A stretch of DNA of 64,000 nt from Oceanospirillum linum (GCF_001995095.2 NZ_MTSD02000003.1:62001-126000), one strand, 5' to 3'. Shown: positions 26,989 through 35,964, numbered from the stretch's first letter. Notes: generated by a model from the sequence alone, not told the origin. Program-made: numbers and translations.

Positions 26989-28011
26989 TTAGTTCATCAG
27001 GGATAGCAGTTCATGCCTCAGGCGAGGGTCGAGCAAAATGACACTCTGGGGCATCCACTCTTTGCGTAACATCAGTTTCCGGATCAAAGCGTTAGAACTG
27101 ATAGCCAACTGCCAACAGCTCCCTTTAGCAGAACCATCAACGCAAGGCTGGGCATATTCATTCATATATTCCTGCCAGAACTCAGGAAGGAAACGGCGCA
27201 CGGGTCGTCCGGTTTCCCCTGCAATATGCTCAGCTAGTGCCAGCCCGCTCGGATCAAGATCACCAAAATGTATATGGGGGACATACTGAGGAATCATCTT
27301 CAGCACTTTAATAGCCAGATCCGGGTAATTTAGCGGAGCCCAAATCAGCATAAGATGATCAGGAATATCCATATCAGCAAACACGGAAAGGTTCTCAACC
27401 GTCATCACCATATATGGCTGTTCACCGTCAACTTCCGTCAGCTCCATTACATCCCGTTCAGGAATGGCGGCATGTGACATCATCTGAAGAATCGGGCCTA
27501 ATCGAATCGGTTTTAGCATCTTTCTCATCAGATGCATATCCGTTGTCCCTCTGATCCTTAACATCGCATCCTCACTGATACGATATTTTGGTAGCAGGGC
27601 CTGAAGATCATCAGAGACCTGCGTTTTTTCATCCCCGCCATACAAGGTATTAAAGCTCTTGCGATTAATCCAGACCGGCAGATCAAAACGGGTATTAGCC
27701 CGAATAAACTCAAGACGGCGCATAAAGGCATCGCGCTCTTCATCCTGCATATTCATACCGGACAGCGCCAGCTCCTGCCATTGAGGTAAGTTCTGATCCA
27801 GAAGTTTGGGATACTGATGACGCCCTTTTGGGGTCAACGTATATACATCCTCATTATCAACCTGACTCAGCCACTCAAGCTCAAGCAGCTCACTAATTAA
27901 TGGCCCAGTATAAACATCGCGCCGGATTCGCTCCGTTTTAAACAGACCGATTGCCGCATCTCTCAATATCTGGCTTTGCCAGTCTACCGCCAACTCTGGC
28001 TGATCACTCAT
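26989..28011 (-). CDS. Toprim/DUF2220-like protein (Wadjet JetD-like C-terminus), orphan
   Basis: A 340-residue soluble protein. The first 75 residues look like a winged helix (I-S-E-L-L-E-L-E-W-L-S-Q-V-D-N-E-D-V-Y-T-L-T-P-K-G-R). The C-terminal third fits a Toprim core as in DUF2220/JetD: E206 in T-V-E-N-L, then H-F-G-D-L-D-P-S-G-L-A-L-A-E-H-I with D251 and D253. JetD is the nuclease of the Wadjet plasmid-defence complex, but no jetA, jetB or jetC lies nearby, so this is an orphan or a different Toprim protein. AAGGAAGAGG precedes the ATG at 28011. Its neighbours are a membrane protein and a TetR regulator, all on the minus strand. The family call rests on motif spacing alone. Confidence 0.6.
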   Translation of the reverse strand: MSDQPELAVDWQSQILRDAAIGLFKTERIRRDVYTGPLISELLELEWLSQVDNEDVYTLTPKGRHQYPKLLDQNLPQWQELALSGMNMQDEERDAFMRRLEFIRANTRFDLPVWINRKSFNTLYGGDEKTQVSDDLQALLPKYRISEDAMLRIRGTTDMHLMRKMLKPIRLGPILQMMSHAAIPERDVMELTEVDGEQPYMVMTVENLSVFADMDIPDHLMLIWAPLNYPDLAIKVLKMIPQYVPHIHFGDLDPSGLALAEHIAGETGRPVRRFLPEFWQEYMNEYAQPCVDGSAKGSCWQLAISSNALIRKLMLRKEWMPQSVILLDPRLRHELLSLMN

Positions 28012-28082
28012 TGAAAACCTCTTCCTTACAGAACCTGCTTTGCTCTGCATCATACCGAAAGGGCGGCGGCGGGAATAGTTTC

Positions 28083-28115
28083 TGCGCTGATCACTCAGAA
28101 ATGAGTGTCAGCGCA
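28083..28115. other. Long inverted repeat between the TetR and Toprim-like genes
   Basis: TGCGCTGA-T-CACTCA and TGAGTGTCAGCGCA form a 14-bp stem with one bulged base around a GAAA tetraloop. It lies downstream of the TetR gene and upstream of the Toprim-like gene (both minus strand). It has no T-run, so it is either a processing/stability hairpin or a protein-binding palindrome. Confidence 0.55.
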
Positions 28116-28149
28116 CACAGGAAGGAATTACTCTTATAGGCTGAATAAA

Positions 28150-28785
28150 TCAGGCTTGAGCTAATGTCTGCCCAGTACGACCGCCGGAAACCGGCCGCGC
28201 AGGATTAGGCTGCAACTGCCTAAGCAGATCATCGGCAACACCCTGAAAATGCCCCCGATCACCCGATGCACGCGCTACCAGCATAGCACCTTGCAGTGTT
28301 GCCAGAATAATACGTGATTGAGACTGGAAGCTACCGGAAAACTGAAGTTCGTGAGCCCGCTTACCCTGCTCCAGAGTCTGCCCTAACCAGCGCTCTGTTT
28401 CACTGATAAAACGTTGCAGATGTTCTCTCGCAGAGCTTGGTAACGCCTCCACCTCAGCAGATAACATTGTCACCGGACACAGCTTTTCTTTGTCTTTGAT
28501 GATCCGGCTGTAGATCAGAGTAAACTCCCGGAGCCTTGTCAGGCTGGAGTCATGTTTGCGGTCTAGCTGGTGCAGTCGTTCCAGAAACTGGTCCACGTAA
28601 CGTTTACAGAGACTGACAACCAGATCCCCCTTAGATGGGAAATGATAATGAATACTTGCTTTGCGAATTTTGACCCGTTCGGCTATATCCTGATAGCTAA
28701 AGCCGTTAAAGCCCTGACGCTGTAACAGATCCTGGGCAATATCCAGAATTCGTTCAGCAGTTGATGAGTTATTGTTTTTATTCAT
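28150..28785 (-). CDS. TetR/AcrR-family transcriptional regulator
   Basis: About 211 residues with an N-terminal TetR helix-turn-helix (A-E-R-I-L-D-I-A-Q-D-L-L-Q-R-Q-G-F-N-G-F, then I-R-K-A-S-I-H-Y-H-F-P-S-K-G-D-L) and a C-terminal ligand domain with one cysteine in K-L-C-P-V-T-M-L. AGGGT precedes the ATG at 28785; a start at 28803 is also possible. It is divergent from the CPA2 antiporter gene, whose promoter it could control, but no operator was identified. Confidence 0.88.
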   Translation of the reverse strand: MNKNNNSSTAERILDIAQDLLQRQGFNGFSYQDIAERVKIRKASIHYHFPSKGDLVVSLCKRYVDQFLERLHQLDRKHDSSLTRLREFTLIYSRIIKDKEKLCPVTMLSAEVEALPSSAREHLQRFISETERWLGQTLEQGKRAHELQFSGSFQSQSRIILATLQGAMLVARASGDRGHFQGVADDLLRQLQPNPARPVSGGRTGQTLAQA

Positions 28786-29227
28786 CTTGACCCTAATAAG
28801 CAACAGGCTGGCACCTGTCGCTTTTCTTTATTGATTTTATTGTCCGCAGTCTGTGGAACACTCAGTGCTTCACACCTGCTTTTGCAAATATTTTTGCTCT
28901 GCTACTAATCAGTAACCAAGCACGTCCTACAACAATCAAGCACACCGTTTTATTCTTCGTTCCAATATGCTGACCGACATACTAGCACTAACATCCATCG
29001 CGTATCACCTCACCGAAAGACATAAAAAATATCAGTCCGGCACCATAGCTTCAATGAACCTCAACCTCATCTATAGAAATTCAGTACCTGCCAGATATCA
29101 CGTAGTAACCTGAGCCGGTGCGTCATCAAAACGCTGTATTTCATTTTAGCTGTACAATGTTAATCTCAAAATACAAAGCACTAATACTAAAACAAAAATA
29201 AACAAGGGCTGCCGCCTGAGGACACCG
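28786..29227. other. Divergent intergenic region between the TetR and CPA2 genes
   Basis: A 442-bp AT-rich stretch that should hold both divergent promoters. I see no convincing palindromic operator. A 48-codon open frame (28967-29113) has no ribosome-binding site and is not called. Confidence 0.4.
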
Positions 29228-31219
29228 ATGTTAGAAAACACTGACTATTTCAACCAGGTGATGATTATTCTGGGTGGCTCCGTCATATCCACAGCACTGT
29301 TGCGCAGATTACGCTTACCCCCTGTTCTCGGCTATCTGGCCGTAGGCCTGTTAATTGGCCCTTATGCATTTCAGTTAATCCCTAACCCTGATGATCTGAG
29401 TTTTCTGTCAGAGTTTGGCCTGGTTTTCCTGCTCTTTTCCCTTGGTCTTGAGTTCTCTTTAGGCAAAATGAATGCCCTGCGTAAAACCGTGTTCGGCCTG
29501 GGCAGCAGCCAGGTTATTCTATGCAGCTTCTTTTTCTGGTCCGTTCTCCACTTTATGCTGGGATTCAGCTCAGAAACATCACTCATTGTAGCCGGAGCAT
29601 TAGGCCTGTCTTCAACGGCCATTGTCACTCAGGAACTAACCCGATGGAACGAACTCAACAGCAGCCATGGCCACTCGGCAATTGGAATACTCCTGTTCCA
29701 GGATCTCGCTGCCGTTATCTTTCTTATCATGATCCCTGCCCTAGCCGGAACCAGTGATAACAGTTTCTCGTTTGCTATCGGCCTTATTCTGCTCAAGGGC
29801 GTTGCCCTCTTCATTGTGATGCTTGCTGTAGGCAAATGGCTTATGCCTTTTATATTTCATGAGATCAGCAAAACCCGCTCGGAAGAGCTTTTTGTCATGA
29901 CAGTACTCCTGGTCGCTCTGACAGCCGCCTGGATCACCCACGCCCTGGAGTTATCCATGGCACTAGGTGCTTTTCTGGCTGGCATGATGCTGGGTGAAAG
30001 TCACTTTAAACACCAGATTGAAGCCGATATCCGCCCATTCAGGGATATTCTGCTGGGGCTGTTCTTTGTTACCGTGGGTATGCAGCTTAATTATCAGGTT
30101 CTGATCGGTAATCTGCACTGGGTCATACTCGGCAGCATAGGCCTGGTACTCTCAAAAGCCTTTCTCATCGCTCTGTTGGCCCAGTTATTAGGTAAAGACA
30201 AATCGTCTTCCATACGTACCGGACTTATATTAGCCCAGGGCGGTGAGTTCGGTTTTGCACTGCTGACATTAGCCTTAACGAACGGGCTATTAGAAGCTAA
30301 AACCGCCAGTCTGGTCGTCGCTATTATCGTATTTTCCATTGCCGTCACACCATTTCTTATCCGCTATAATGCAGATATCTGTCAGCGGCTTATCCCCAAT
30401 AAGCCTTATGAGGAAGTACCACCCCACAATTCGGAAGAGCTTGCAGAGGCAACCTCTGAGTTAAACAAACATATTATTGTTTGTGGCTTTGGCCGCGTTG
30501 GGCAAACGGTCGCTCGCTTTATGCGTAAAGAAAGCCTGCCTATTCTGGCCCTTGATAACGACCCTATACGGGTACAAGAAGCCACAGGTGGTGGTGAAAA
30601 TATTTTCTTTGGCGACTCAGCCAGCCGCAAGGTTCTGGAGGCTGCTGGCTTACACCGTGCAAGCCTCGTGGTTATCACCGTCAATGAATATGAACAAACC
30701 CTGTCGATTCTCCGTAGTGTCCGCGCTCTGGATTATCAGATCCCTGTGGTGGTGCGCACCCGGGATGACTCCCATCTGGAGGACCTGAAGCAGGCAGGTG
30801 CTACCGAAGTCATTCCGGAGGCACTGGAAGGCAGTCTTATGCTGGTAACTCATGTAATGACCCAAATGCACATTCCTTTTCGCCGTATAGCCCGTATGGT
30901 GCAGACCGCCAGAGAGCAACGCTACCAGCTGCTTCATGGATATTTCCATGGCCGCCTTTCCCAACTTCTTGATAAACAAGGAAACCCAAGAGTCCGTCTT
31001 CACCCGGTGAAAATCAGTAACAGCTGTTATGCTCACGGCAAAACCATAGAAGAAATTAAATTAAACAGTTGTCAGGTTCAGATTCTGCGCATTCATCGCA
31101 AAAATGAAGATATTGAGCACCCGGAGGCTAATATCCGGCTTACCAGTGGCGACACCTTAATCCTTCAGGGATTAACTGATCAGATCGAACAAGCTGAATC
31201 CCTGATCTATAGTGGTTAG
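29228..31219 (+). CDS. Monovalent cation:proton antiporter of the CPA2/Kef family
   Basis: A 663-residue inner-membrane K+ efflux-type antiporter. Residues 1-385 hold about 12 membrane helices with the L-G-F-L-L-F-S-L-G-L-E-F-type motif, G-L-S-S-T-A-I and the R-P-F-R-D-I-L-L-G-L-F-F-V-T-V-G-M segment. Residues about 412-540 are an RCK/TrkA-N Rossmann domain (I-I-V-C-G-F-G-R-V-G-Q), and the last 100 residues are TrkA-C. The architecture resembles YbaL or KefB/C, but no glutathione-linked ancillary subunit (KefF/G) is adjacent. GAGG precedes the ATG. It is 80 nt upstream of a ComFB-type gene in the same direction. Confidence 0.92.
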   Translation: MLENTDYFNQVMIILGGSVISTALLRRLRLPPVLGYLAVGLLIGPYAFQLIPNPDDLSFLSEFGLVFLLFSLGLEFSLGKMNALRKTVFGLGSSQVILCSFFFWSVLHFMLGFSSETSLIVAGALGLSSTAIVTQELTRWNELNSSHGHSAIGILLFQDLAAVIFLIMIPALAGTSDNSFSFAIGLILLKGVALFIVMLAVGKWLMPFIFHEISKTRSEELFVMTVLLVALTAAWITHALELSMALGAFLAGMMLGESHFKHQIEADIRPFRDILLGLFFVTVGMQLNYQVLIGNLHWVILGSIGLVLSKAFLIALLAQLLGKDKSSSIRTGLILAQGGEFGFALLTLALTNGLLEAKTASLVVAIIVFSIAVTPFLIRYNADICQRLIPNKPYEEVPPHNSEELAEATSELNKHIIVCGFGRVGQTVARFMRKESLPILALDNDPIRVQEATGGGENIFFGDSASRKVLEAAGLHRASLVVITVNEYEQTLSILRSVRALDYQIPVVVRTRDDSHLEDLKQAGATEVIPEALEGSLMLVTHVMTQMHIPFRRIARMVQTAREQRYQLLHGYFHGRLSQLLDKQGNPRVRLHPVKISNSCYAHGKTIEEIKLNSCQVQILRIHRKNEDIEHPEANIRLTSGDTLILQGLTDQIEQAESLIYSG

Positions 31220-31299
31220 ACTAAGTAGTACAAGAGTATTCGTCAGCTAAAGAATATAATGAACAGAGGTAAGATAACTCTGATTACCGGAGAAATATT

Positions 31300-31572
31300 A
31301 TGCTGCTTCAGAACGTACAGAACTACTATGAAAAACTGGTACTGGAAGAACTCACCGAACGGGGTCTTATATCAGGCTACGAGCAAGGCTACGCCGAAGA
31401 TATCGCCTGTGTGGCACTGAATAACCTGCCACCGCAATATTTCCGTTTTGAGGTCGATATGGGATTCTATCTCGAAGATGAAGATCACATTATGATGTCC
31501 AAGCAGGTAAAAGAGGCCGTTGATAACGCGATTGCTTTTATCAACGACAAAATAGATAAAGAAAAAACCTGA
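31300..31572 (+). CDS. ComFB-family protein
   Basis: A 90-residue protein matching the late-competence ComFB domain: N-Y-Y-E-K-L-V-L-E-E-L near 8-18, then E-D-I-A-C-V-A-L-N-N-L-P-P-Q-Y-F near 38-53. ComFB-type domains in other bacteria have been linked to cyclic dinucleotide binding. CGGAG lies 8-9 nt before the ATG. It is 80 nt downstream of the CPA2 antiporter gene, possibly in one transcript, which makes control of ion transport by a nucleotide second messenger conceivable. Confidence 0.85.
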   Translation: MLLQNVQNYYEKLVLEELTERGLISGYEQGYAEDIACVALNNLPPQYFRFEVDMGFYLEDEDHIMMSKQVKEAVDNAIAFINDKIDKEKT

Positions 31573-31626
31573 TCTGATTATCGGTATTAATAAAGCAGGC
31601 CCAAGCCGGTTTTATGGCAGCCCGAC

Positions 31627-32568
31627 TTACTCCGATTCTGTATTACCTGTAAGCAGAGGTGCAGTTCGGGGTAAGTGCATTTTTAAAGCGCCTGGGACAG
31701 CTTCAAATCTCAAATGACGGCCAGAAACCGGCTCCCCATCGATATTGATATTCATGCTTTGTTCAGCTTCAATTTCAAGCCAGGGAATCCGTCGATGAAT
31801 CATCTGATCCTGCATAACGGAACCATTATCCAGCATAAAATACTGCAGAGTATCCGTCAGTGTCTGCTGATCTGCCTTTGGTAACAGATTAAGATCCAGC
31901 AACCCATCATCCAGTAAAGCCTCCGGGCATAGTTCGTGACCTCCCCCGGCCTGCCTGCCATTGCCAACCCCAAGCACCATAAACTGACCATGCCAGCTGA
32001 AATCAGGTGCTGTAATCTGTCCTTCAACAGCAGCAATACTGGTGAACTTACTCATCCCGGTCAGCAGATAAGCCAGGCTCCCCAACGCCCGCTTCAGTTC
32101 ATCCGGAGTCGCTGTCGTTATCTGAGCACCAAAGCCACCGGACGCCATATTCAGATAATAGCGCTGATTCACCCGTGCCAGATCCACAGCGACAGGACCG
32201 ACCTCAGTAATCAGCATCAACGCCTCCAGAGGGGCTAAAGGAATTCGGCAACTTACGGCAAAATCATTGGCCGTTCCGAGAGGAATAACACCTAAAGAGG
32301 GCATCTCGAGTCTCGAGTCCGCTGCCATCAGACCATTAATCACTTCATTGAGCGTACCGTCCCCACCGGCGGCGACGACAATATCCACCCCTAGTTGACG
32401 AGCTTCACAGGCCAGCCTGCGGGCATCACCTTCTTCCCAGGTGACACGCACATCAATTTTGTAGCGATGATCCCGAAGCAAACGTACTGCATCGCGTAAA
32501 GCAACATTCTGAGCTTCTTTACCATGCAGGATAATGCGTAGATGGTAACGGTTATCCGATAAAGTCAT
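31627..32568 (-). CDS. yegS: Lipid kinase of the YegS/diacylglycerol kinase family
   Basis: A 313-residue enzyme expected to phosphorylate phosphatidylglycerol or diacylglycerol. The catalytic-domain signature A-A-G-G-D-G-T-L-N-E-V is at 66-76, followed by L-G-V-I-P-L-G-T-A-N-D-F-A, and the C-terminal beta-rich domain has the V-G-N-G-R-Q-A-G-G-G motif. Length and motifs match YegS. The ATG at 32568 has a weak Shine-Dalgarno sequence. Confidence 0.93.
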   Translation of the reverse strand: MTLSDNRYHLRIILHGKEAQNVALRDAVRLLRDHRYKIDVRVTWEEGDARRLACEARQLGVDIVVAAGGDGTLNEVINGLMAADSRLEMPSLGVIPLGTANDFAVSCRIPLAPLEALMLITEVGPVAVDLARVNQRYYLNMASGGFGAQITTATPDELKRALGSLAYLLTGMSKFTSIAAVEGQITAPDFSWHGQFMVLGVGNGRQAGGGHELCPEALLDDGLLDLNLLPKADQQTLTDTLQYFMLDNGSVMQDQMIHRRIPWLEIEAEQSMNINIDGEPVSGRHLRFEAVPGALKMHLPRTAPLLTGNTESE

Positions 32569-32639
32569 TAGGGCTCGTCTCTTTGAGCTTTAATCTGGTC
32601 TGTTACGTCTCTGATGGCATTTGATTTTTGCCACCAGTC

Positions 32640-32988
32640 TGTGGAAAACCCAGATATTTCAACCAGAAGCATAAAGCTGTGGATAAAACCTGAATAGGCT
32701 GGGACTTTAACGGGAGTATACTGTTATTTCCGCTAAATGCACGGCCCTGAAGGGCATGACAAATTCGCCCAATGCCAACAACAATACACAAAACACTGGA
32801 TATAAAAACACCTTAACCAGCTGTTTTGATTCAAGTTTCAAAGAAAAAGAGGTCAAGTAACAGTAAACCGCCGTCCTGAAACAGATTTATGGCAAAACAA
32901 AGTAGCTATACACAAGTATCCGGTAAACAGCTGTGGATAATTATGGGACAACTCATGCCGTACAAGGCTGCATCGCACCTGTAGAAAA
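32640..32988. promoter_or_regulatory. Cluster of DnaA-box-like sequences in a 565-bp intergenic region
   Basis: Between yegS and the DUF3549 gene (32569-33133), TGTGGATAA, the exact complement of the DnaA box TTATCCACA, occurs at 32678-32686 and 32932-32940. Single- and two-mismatch versions, TGTGGAAAA at 32640-32648 and TGTAGAAAA at 32980-32988, lie in the same orientation. Nothing else gene-like is seen here. The setting (no dnaA, gidA or rpmH) argues against oriC. Confidence 0.55.
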
Positions 32989-33133
32989 CTGTCTATTTTT
33001 TGATCAAAGAAGAAACCCTCTCCCTGGCCCGATAGCAGCCACTGGCACAACTGGCTTAAAAGCAGTAATCTCTGCAACCTCTGAAAACCCGCACAATTGA
33101 AACTGTCTTCAGCTTGGCAAAACAGGAAGCTCT

Positions 33134-34192
33134 ATGTCTGACATCACAACCCTCACTGACTTTCTCGAAAAAACCGGGGCCAATCTTCGTGTCTTCGATA
33201 TGGGACGACGGGTATCCCTGGTGTCTGCTAATACCTTTTCCCGATTTGAGCAATGCGAGATACCTTATCCGCAGCCATACATGTACCACGCACGACTGGG
33301 TGTTCTTTTCTGGTATCCACAGGCACCTGAACAGCACTTTATCTGGTTTCTGCAATTCCCGCTGGATGAACAGGGCTTTATTATTCAGGCTGCCCGGGAC
33401 GACTTTCTAAAGCGCCTGCTGGAGACTATCGGCCAGAACGCGAAAGACCTGTCAGAAGAGGAAAATCAACAGGCCCAGAACCTGATGAAGGACAACCCAT
33501 TGGCCTTCACACCCGATCAGGAAAGAATCGCCATATTTAATGCCAAAGCCAAACTGGCACTGGGGCAGCCCGCTTCCCGCTTCCACGATCAGGCGGAAGA
33601 ATATTTCACCGGTCAGCGAGAAATGGACAACTGGGAAGATATAGGTCTGCAGGGTATTGCAGATTTTACCGTGCGACTGGAAAAGCAGGACAATGGCGCA
33701 GAGCTGACGCAACATATCGCTGACTTTCCTGATATCCCTTTCAGTGCACTTTGCCGCTGCCTGGAAAACGAAGCCATTGATCATAAACTGGCCGCAGCCA
33801 TTTGTGAGAGGGCAGAAAAACTGATCGCAGACCCCGAAGCCGACCGTCTGACCCTTGCCGCAGCAATTCGGGGAGTAGGCCACAGTCAGGCTAAAGGTCT
33901 TCGTGACGGGCTGATCCGAAGTGTGCTGGAAAGCAGCCATAGTGAGGATATTGAAATATTGACCGTCATTGCAGCCCGGGCCTGGGAGTCACTGGAAAGC
34001 CCCGCACTGCTGAAGCCTTATCTTGAAAAGCTGGCCATCTGCTCTGCCGGTGACCAGGCCTTTGTTAAAATTGTCCGGGATCTGATATTTGTTCCCGGCC
34101 TGCGCACACTGATAATTGCTCAATTCCGAGATCCGGATCGTAGTGAAGCTCTGAGTAATGCGATCGGCCTGCTCATGGGACAGGATAGCTAA
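33134..34192 (+). CDS. DUF3549 family protein
   Basis: A 352-residue cytoplasmic protein of unknown function found in Pseudomonas and relatives. The N-terminal signature I-T-T-L-T-D-F-L-E-K-T-G-A-N-L-R-V-F-D-M-G-R-R-V is followed by P-Y-P-Q-P-Y-M-Y-H-A-R-L-G-V-L-F-W. The second half is alpha-helical, HEAT-like. AGGAAG precedes the ATG. It lies downstream of the DnaA-box cluster and ends at a strong terminator. Confidence 0.85.
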   Translation: MSDITTLTDFLEKTGANLRVFDMGRRVSLVSANTFSRFEQCEIPYPQPYMYHARLGVLFWYPQAPEQHFIWFLQFPLDEQGFIIQAARDDFLKRLLETIGQNAKDLSEEENQQAQNLMKDNPLAFTPDQERIAIFNAKAKLALGQPASRFHDQAEEYFTGQREMDNWEDIGLQGIADFTVRLEKQDNGAELTQHIADFPDIPFSALCRCLENEAIDHKLAAAICERAEKLIADPEADRLTLAAAIRGVGHSQAKGLRDGLIRSVLESSHSEDIEILTVIAARAWESLESPALLKPYLEKLAICSAGDQAFVKIVRDLIFVPGLRTLIIAQFRDPDRSEALSNAIGLLMGQDS

Positions 34193-34224
34193 AACCCTGC
34201 AGGTCGCGTCAAAAAGCCCAATAG

Positions 34225-34255
34225 AAAAGCCGTTCTTTTAACAGAACGGCTTTTT
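34225..34255. terminator. Rho-independent terminator (DUF3549 gene, possibly bidirectional)
   Basis: AAAAGCCGTTCT pairs with AGAACGGCTTTT around a six-base loop and is followed by further T. The A-run on the other side allows it to serve the convergent CoA-transferase gene as well. Confidence 0.9.
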
Positions 34256-34291
34256 ATTCAGCGTGTGAAGGTTTGTTTCATTGGGGGCCGG

Positions 34292-35809
34292 TTACATCTG
34301 CCCCTCTTCTTCATAACGCTGGTGCCAGCTCAGAGCCTCGCCTAAAAGATGAGGCGTGTGCATGCCTCGCCCGGAATGCAGCGCCCGCTCGAAGTAGTCA
34401 TGCAATGCCGGACGGAAATCCGGATGAGCACAATGGTTAATAATCTCCCGGGCCCGCTGGCGAGGTGATAATCCACGTAAATCAGCCAACCCTTGCTCGG
34501 TCACGATCACTTTTACATCATGCTCGGTATGATCCACGTGGGAAACCATAGGGACAATGGAGGAGATCGCACCGTCTTTGGCTATCGATGGCGAGACAAA
34601 AATCGACAGATAACCGTTACGGGCAAAGTCGCCGGAACCGCCAATACCATTCATCATACGAGTACCCATAATATGGGTAGAGTTGACGTTACCGTAGATA
34701 TCGCATTCGATCATACCGTTCATGGCGATAATCCCGAGGCGACGCGCCAGCTCAGGATGGTTGCTGATATCCTGCTGGCGCAGAATGATCTTGTCCCGAT
34801 AAAGATCAATATTCTCATCAAACTCTTTAATGCCCTCGGGGCTCAGTGAAAAGGCCGTCGCCGACGCCACACTCAAGGTGCCTGATTTCAGCATTTTCAG
34901 CATGCCATCCTGAATCACTTCCGTAAAAGCGGTCAGGTTTTTAAACGGCCCTGCATCCAACCCCTCAAGCACGGCATTCGGAATATTACCGACACCGGAC
35001 TGAATCGGCAGCAGCTCTTTTGGCAGGCGACCCAGTTCAATTTCACGCTCAAAAAAGTCCAGAATATGCTGAGCAATCTTCTGAGAAGTCTCATCGGAGG
35101 CTTTAAAGGGAGAGTTACGATCAGCAGCATCACTTTCAACCACCGCAATCACCTTTTCCGGAGGACATTCAAAATAGAATTCTCCGATCCGGTCTGCAGG
35201 GTCTGTCAGCATAATGGGCTTACGGTCAGGGGGCAGAGCCGTGCCGTAGTACACATCATGCATCCCTTCCAGTTTAATATTCTGTTTGCTGTTAACTTCC
35301 AGAATGATCTTATCCGCCTGCTCAATCCAGGTTTTGTTATTACCGATGGAGGAGGAGGGAATCAGGCTACCATCTTCGCGGATGCCTGCCACTTCAATCA
35401 ATGCAATATCCATCTTGCCCAGAAATCCAGACCAGGCGTACTGGGAAACTTCAGACAGATGCAGATCCACATAATCCATGGTCCCATTATTGATGCGTTG
35501 CCGACAAATAGGGTCACTCTGAAAAGGGAGGCGCATCTCAATACCATCAACCTCTGCCAGAACACCATCCAGCTCCGGTGCGGTGGAAGCACCTGTCCAA
35601 ACATTGATACGAAAAGGCTCACTGCCTTCACGGGCATTCAGCTTACGGATGCGCTCAGCCAGAGCACCGGGCACCACTTTAGGGTAGCCGGCACCGGTAA
35701 AGCCACTCATGCCAACATTAGCACCGGCGGGTATCAGCTCTGCAGCCTTCTCGGCAGTCATCAGGCGCTGTTTCAAAGTCGGACAGAGAATTCTGGCGTT
35801 AGCTGACAT
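34292..35809 (-). CDS. Acetyl-CoA hydrolase/transferase family, probable succinate CoA-transferase
   Basis: A 505-residue class I CoA-transferase. The N-terminal G-M-S-G-F-T-G-A-G-Y-P-K-V-V-P, the F-T-E-V-I-Q-D-G motif with catalytic glutamate E297 and the G-I-G-G-S-G-D-F-A-R-N motif match the succinate CoA-transferase subgroup (as in AarC of acetic acid bacteria and YgfH/ScpC). It would move CoA between succinyl-CoA and acetate or propionate. The ATG has GTGAG upstream. A cluster of short palindromes precedes the gene. Confidence 0.9.
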   Translation of the reverse strand: MSANARILCPTLKQRLMTAEKAAELIPAGANVGMSGFTGAGYPKVVPGALAERIRKLNAREGSEPFRINVWTGASTAPELDGVLAEVDGIEMRLPFQSDPICRQRINNGTMDYVDLHLSEVSQYAWSGFLGKMDIALIEVAGIREDGSLIPSSSIGNNKTWIEQADKIILEVNSKQNIKLEGMHDVYYGTALPPDRKPIMLTDPADRIGEFYFECPPEKVIAVVESDAADRNSPFKASDETSQKIAQHILDFFEREIELGRLPKELLPIQSGVGNIPNAVLEGLDAGPFKNLTAFTEVIQDGMLKMLKSGTLSVASATAFSLSPEGIKEFDENIDLYRDKIILRQQDISNHPELARRLGIIAMNGMIECDIYGNVNSTHIMGTRMMNGIGGSGDFARNGYLSIFVSPSIAKDGAISSIVPMVSHVDHTEHDVKVIVTEQGLADLRGLSPRQRAREIINHCAHPDFRPALHDYFERALHSGRGMHTPHLLGEALSWHQRYEEEGQM

Positions 35810-35900
35810 GGTGTTTTCTCACTTACTATCGAGTCAGGTTTTGCCTGCAACAGAAGGTTGCTAAGCTGTTTTACGAGGCAGGAATTTTAGCAGCATTTAA

Positions 35901-35964
35901 TTCTATATTTAGAAATAATTACAGAAAAAAGCTACACATTTAGTCTAAATAGATAGTTTTATCT
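35901..35964. promoter_or_regulatory. Three adjacent short palindromes upstream of the CoA-transferase gene
   Basis: Within 64 bp lie TTCTATATTTAGAA (35901-35914), ATTTAGTCTAAAT (35938-35950) and AGATAGTTTTATCT (35951-35964). They are about 90-155 bp upstream of the CoA-transferase start in an AT-rich region, so they may be regulator sites. The rest of the 451-bp gap to the Prx-Grx gene holds that gene's terminator (36160-36204) and nothing else I can name. Confidence 0.4.

Noticed and set aside
28967-29113. A 48-codon open frame in the TetR/CPA2 intergenic region
   Set aside because: No ribosome-binding site, no recognisable composition, and it sits where divergent promoters are expected.
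32569-33133. The DnaA-box cluster as the chromosomal origin
   Set aside because: No dnaA, dnaN, gidA/mnmG or rpmH nearby, no obvious AT-rich 13-mer array, and the gene order on both sides is not that of an origin.
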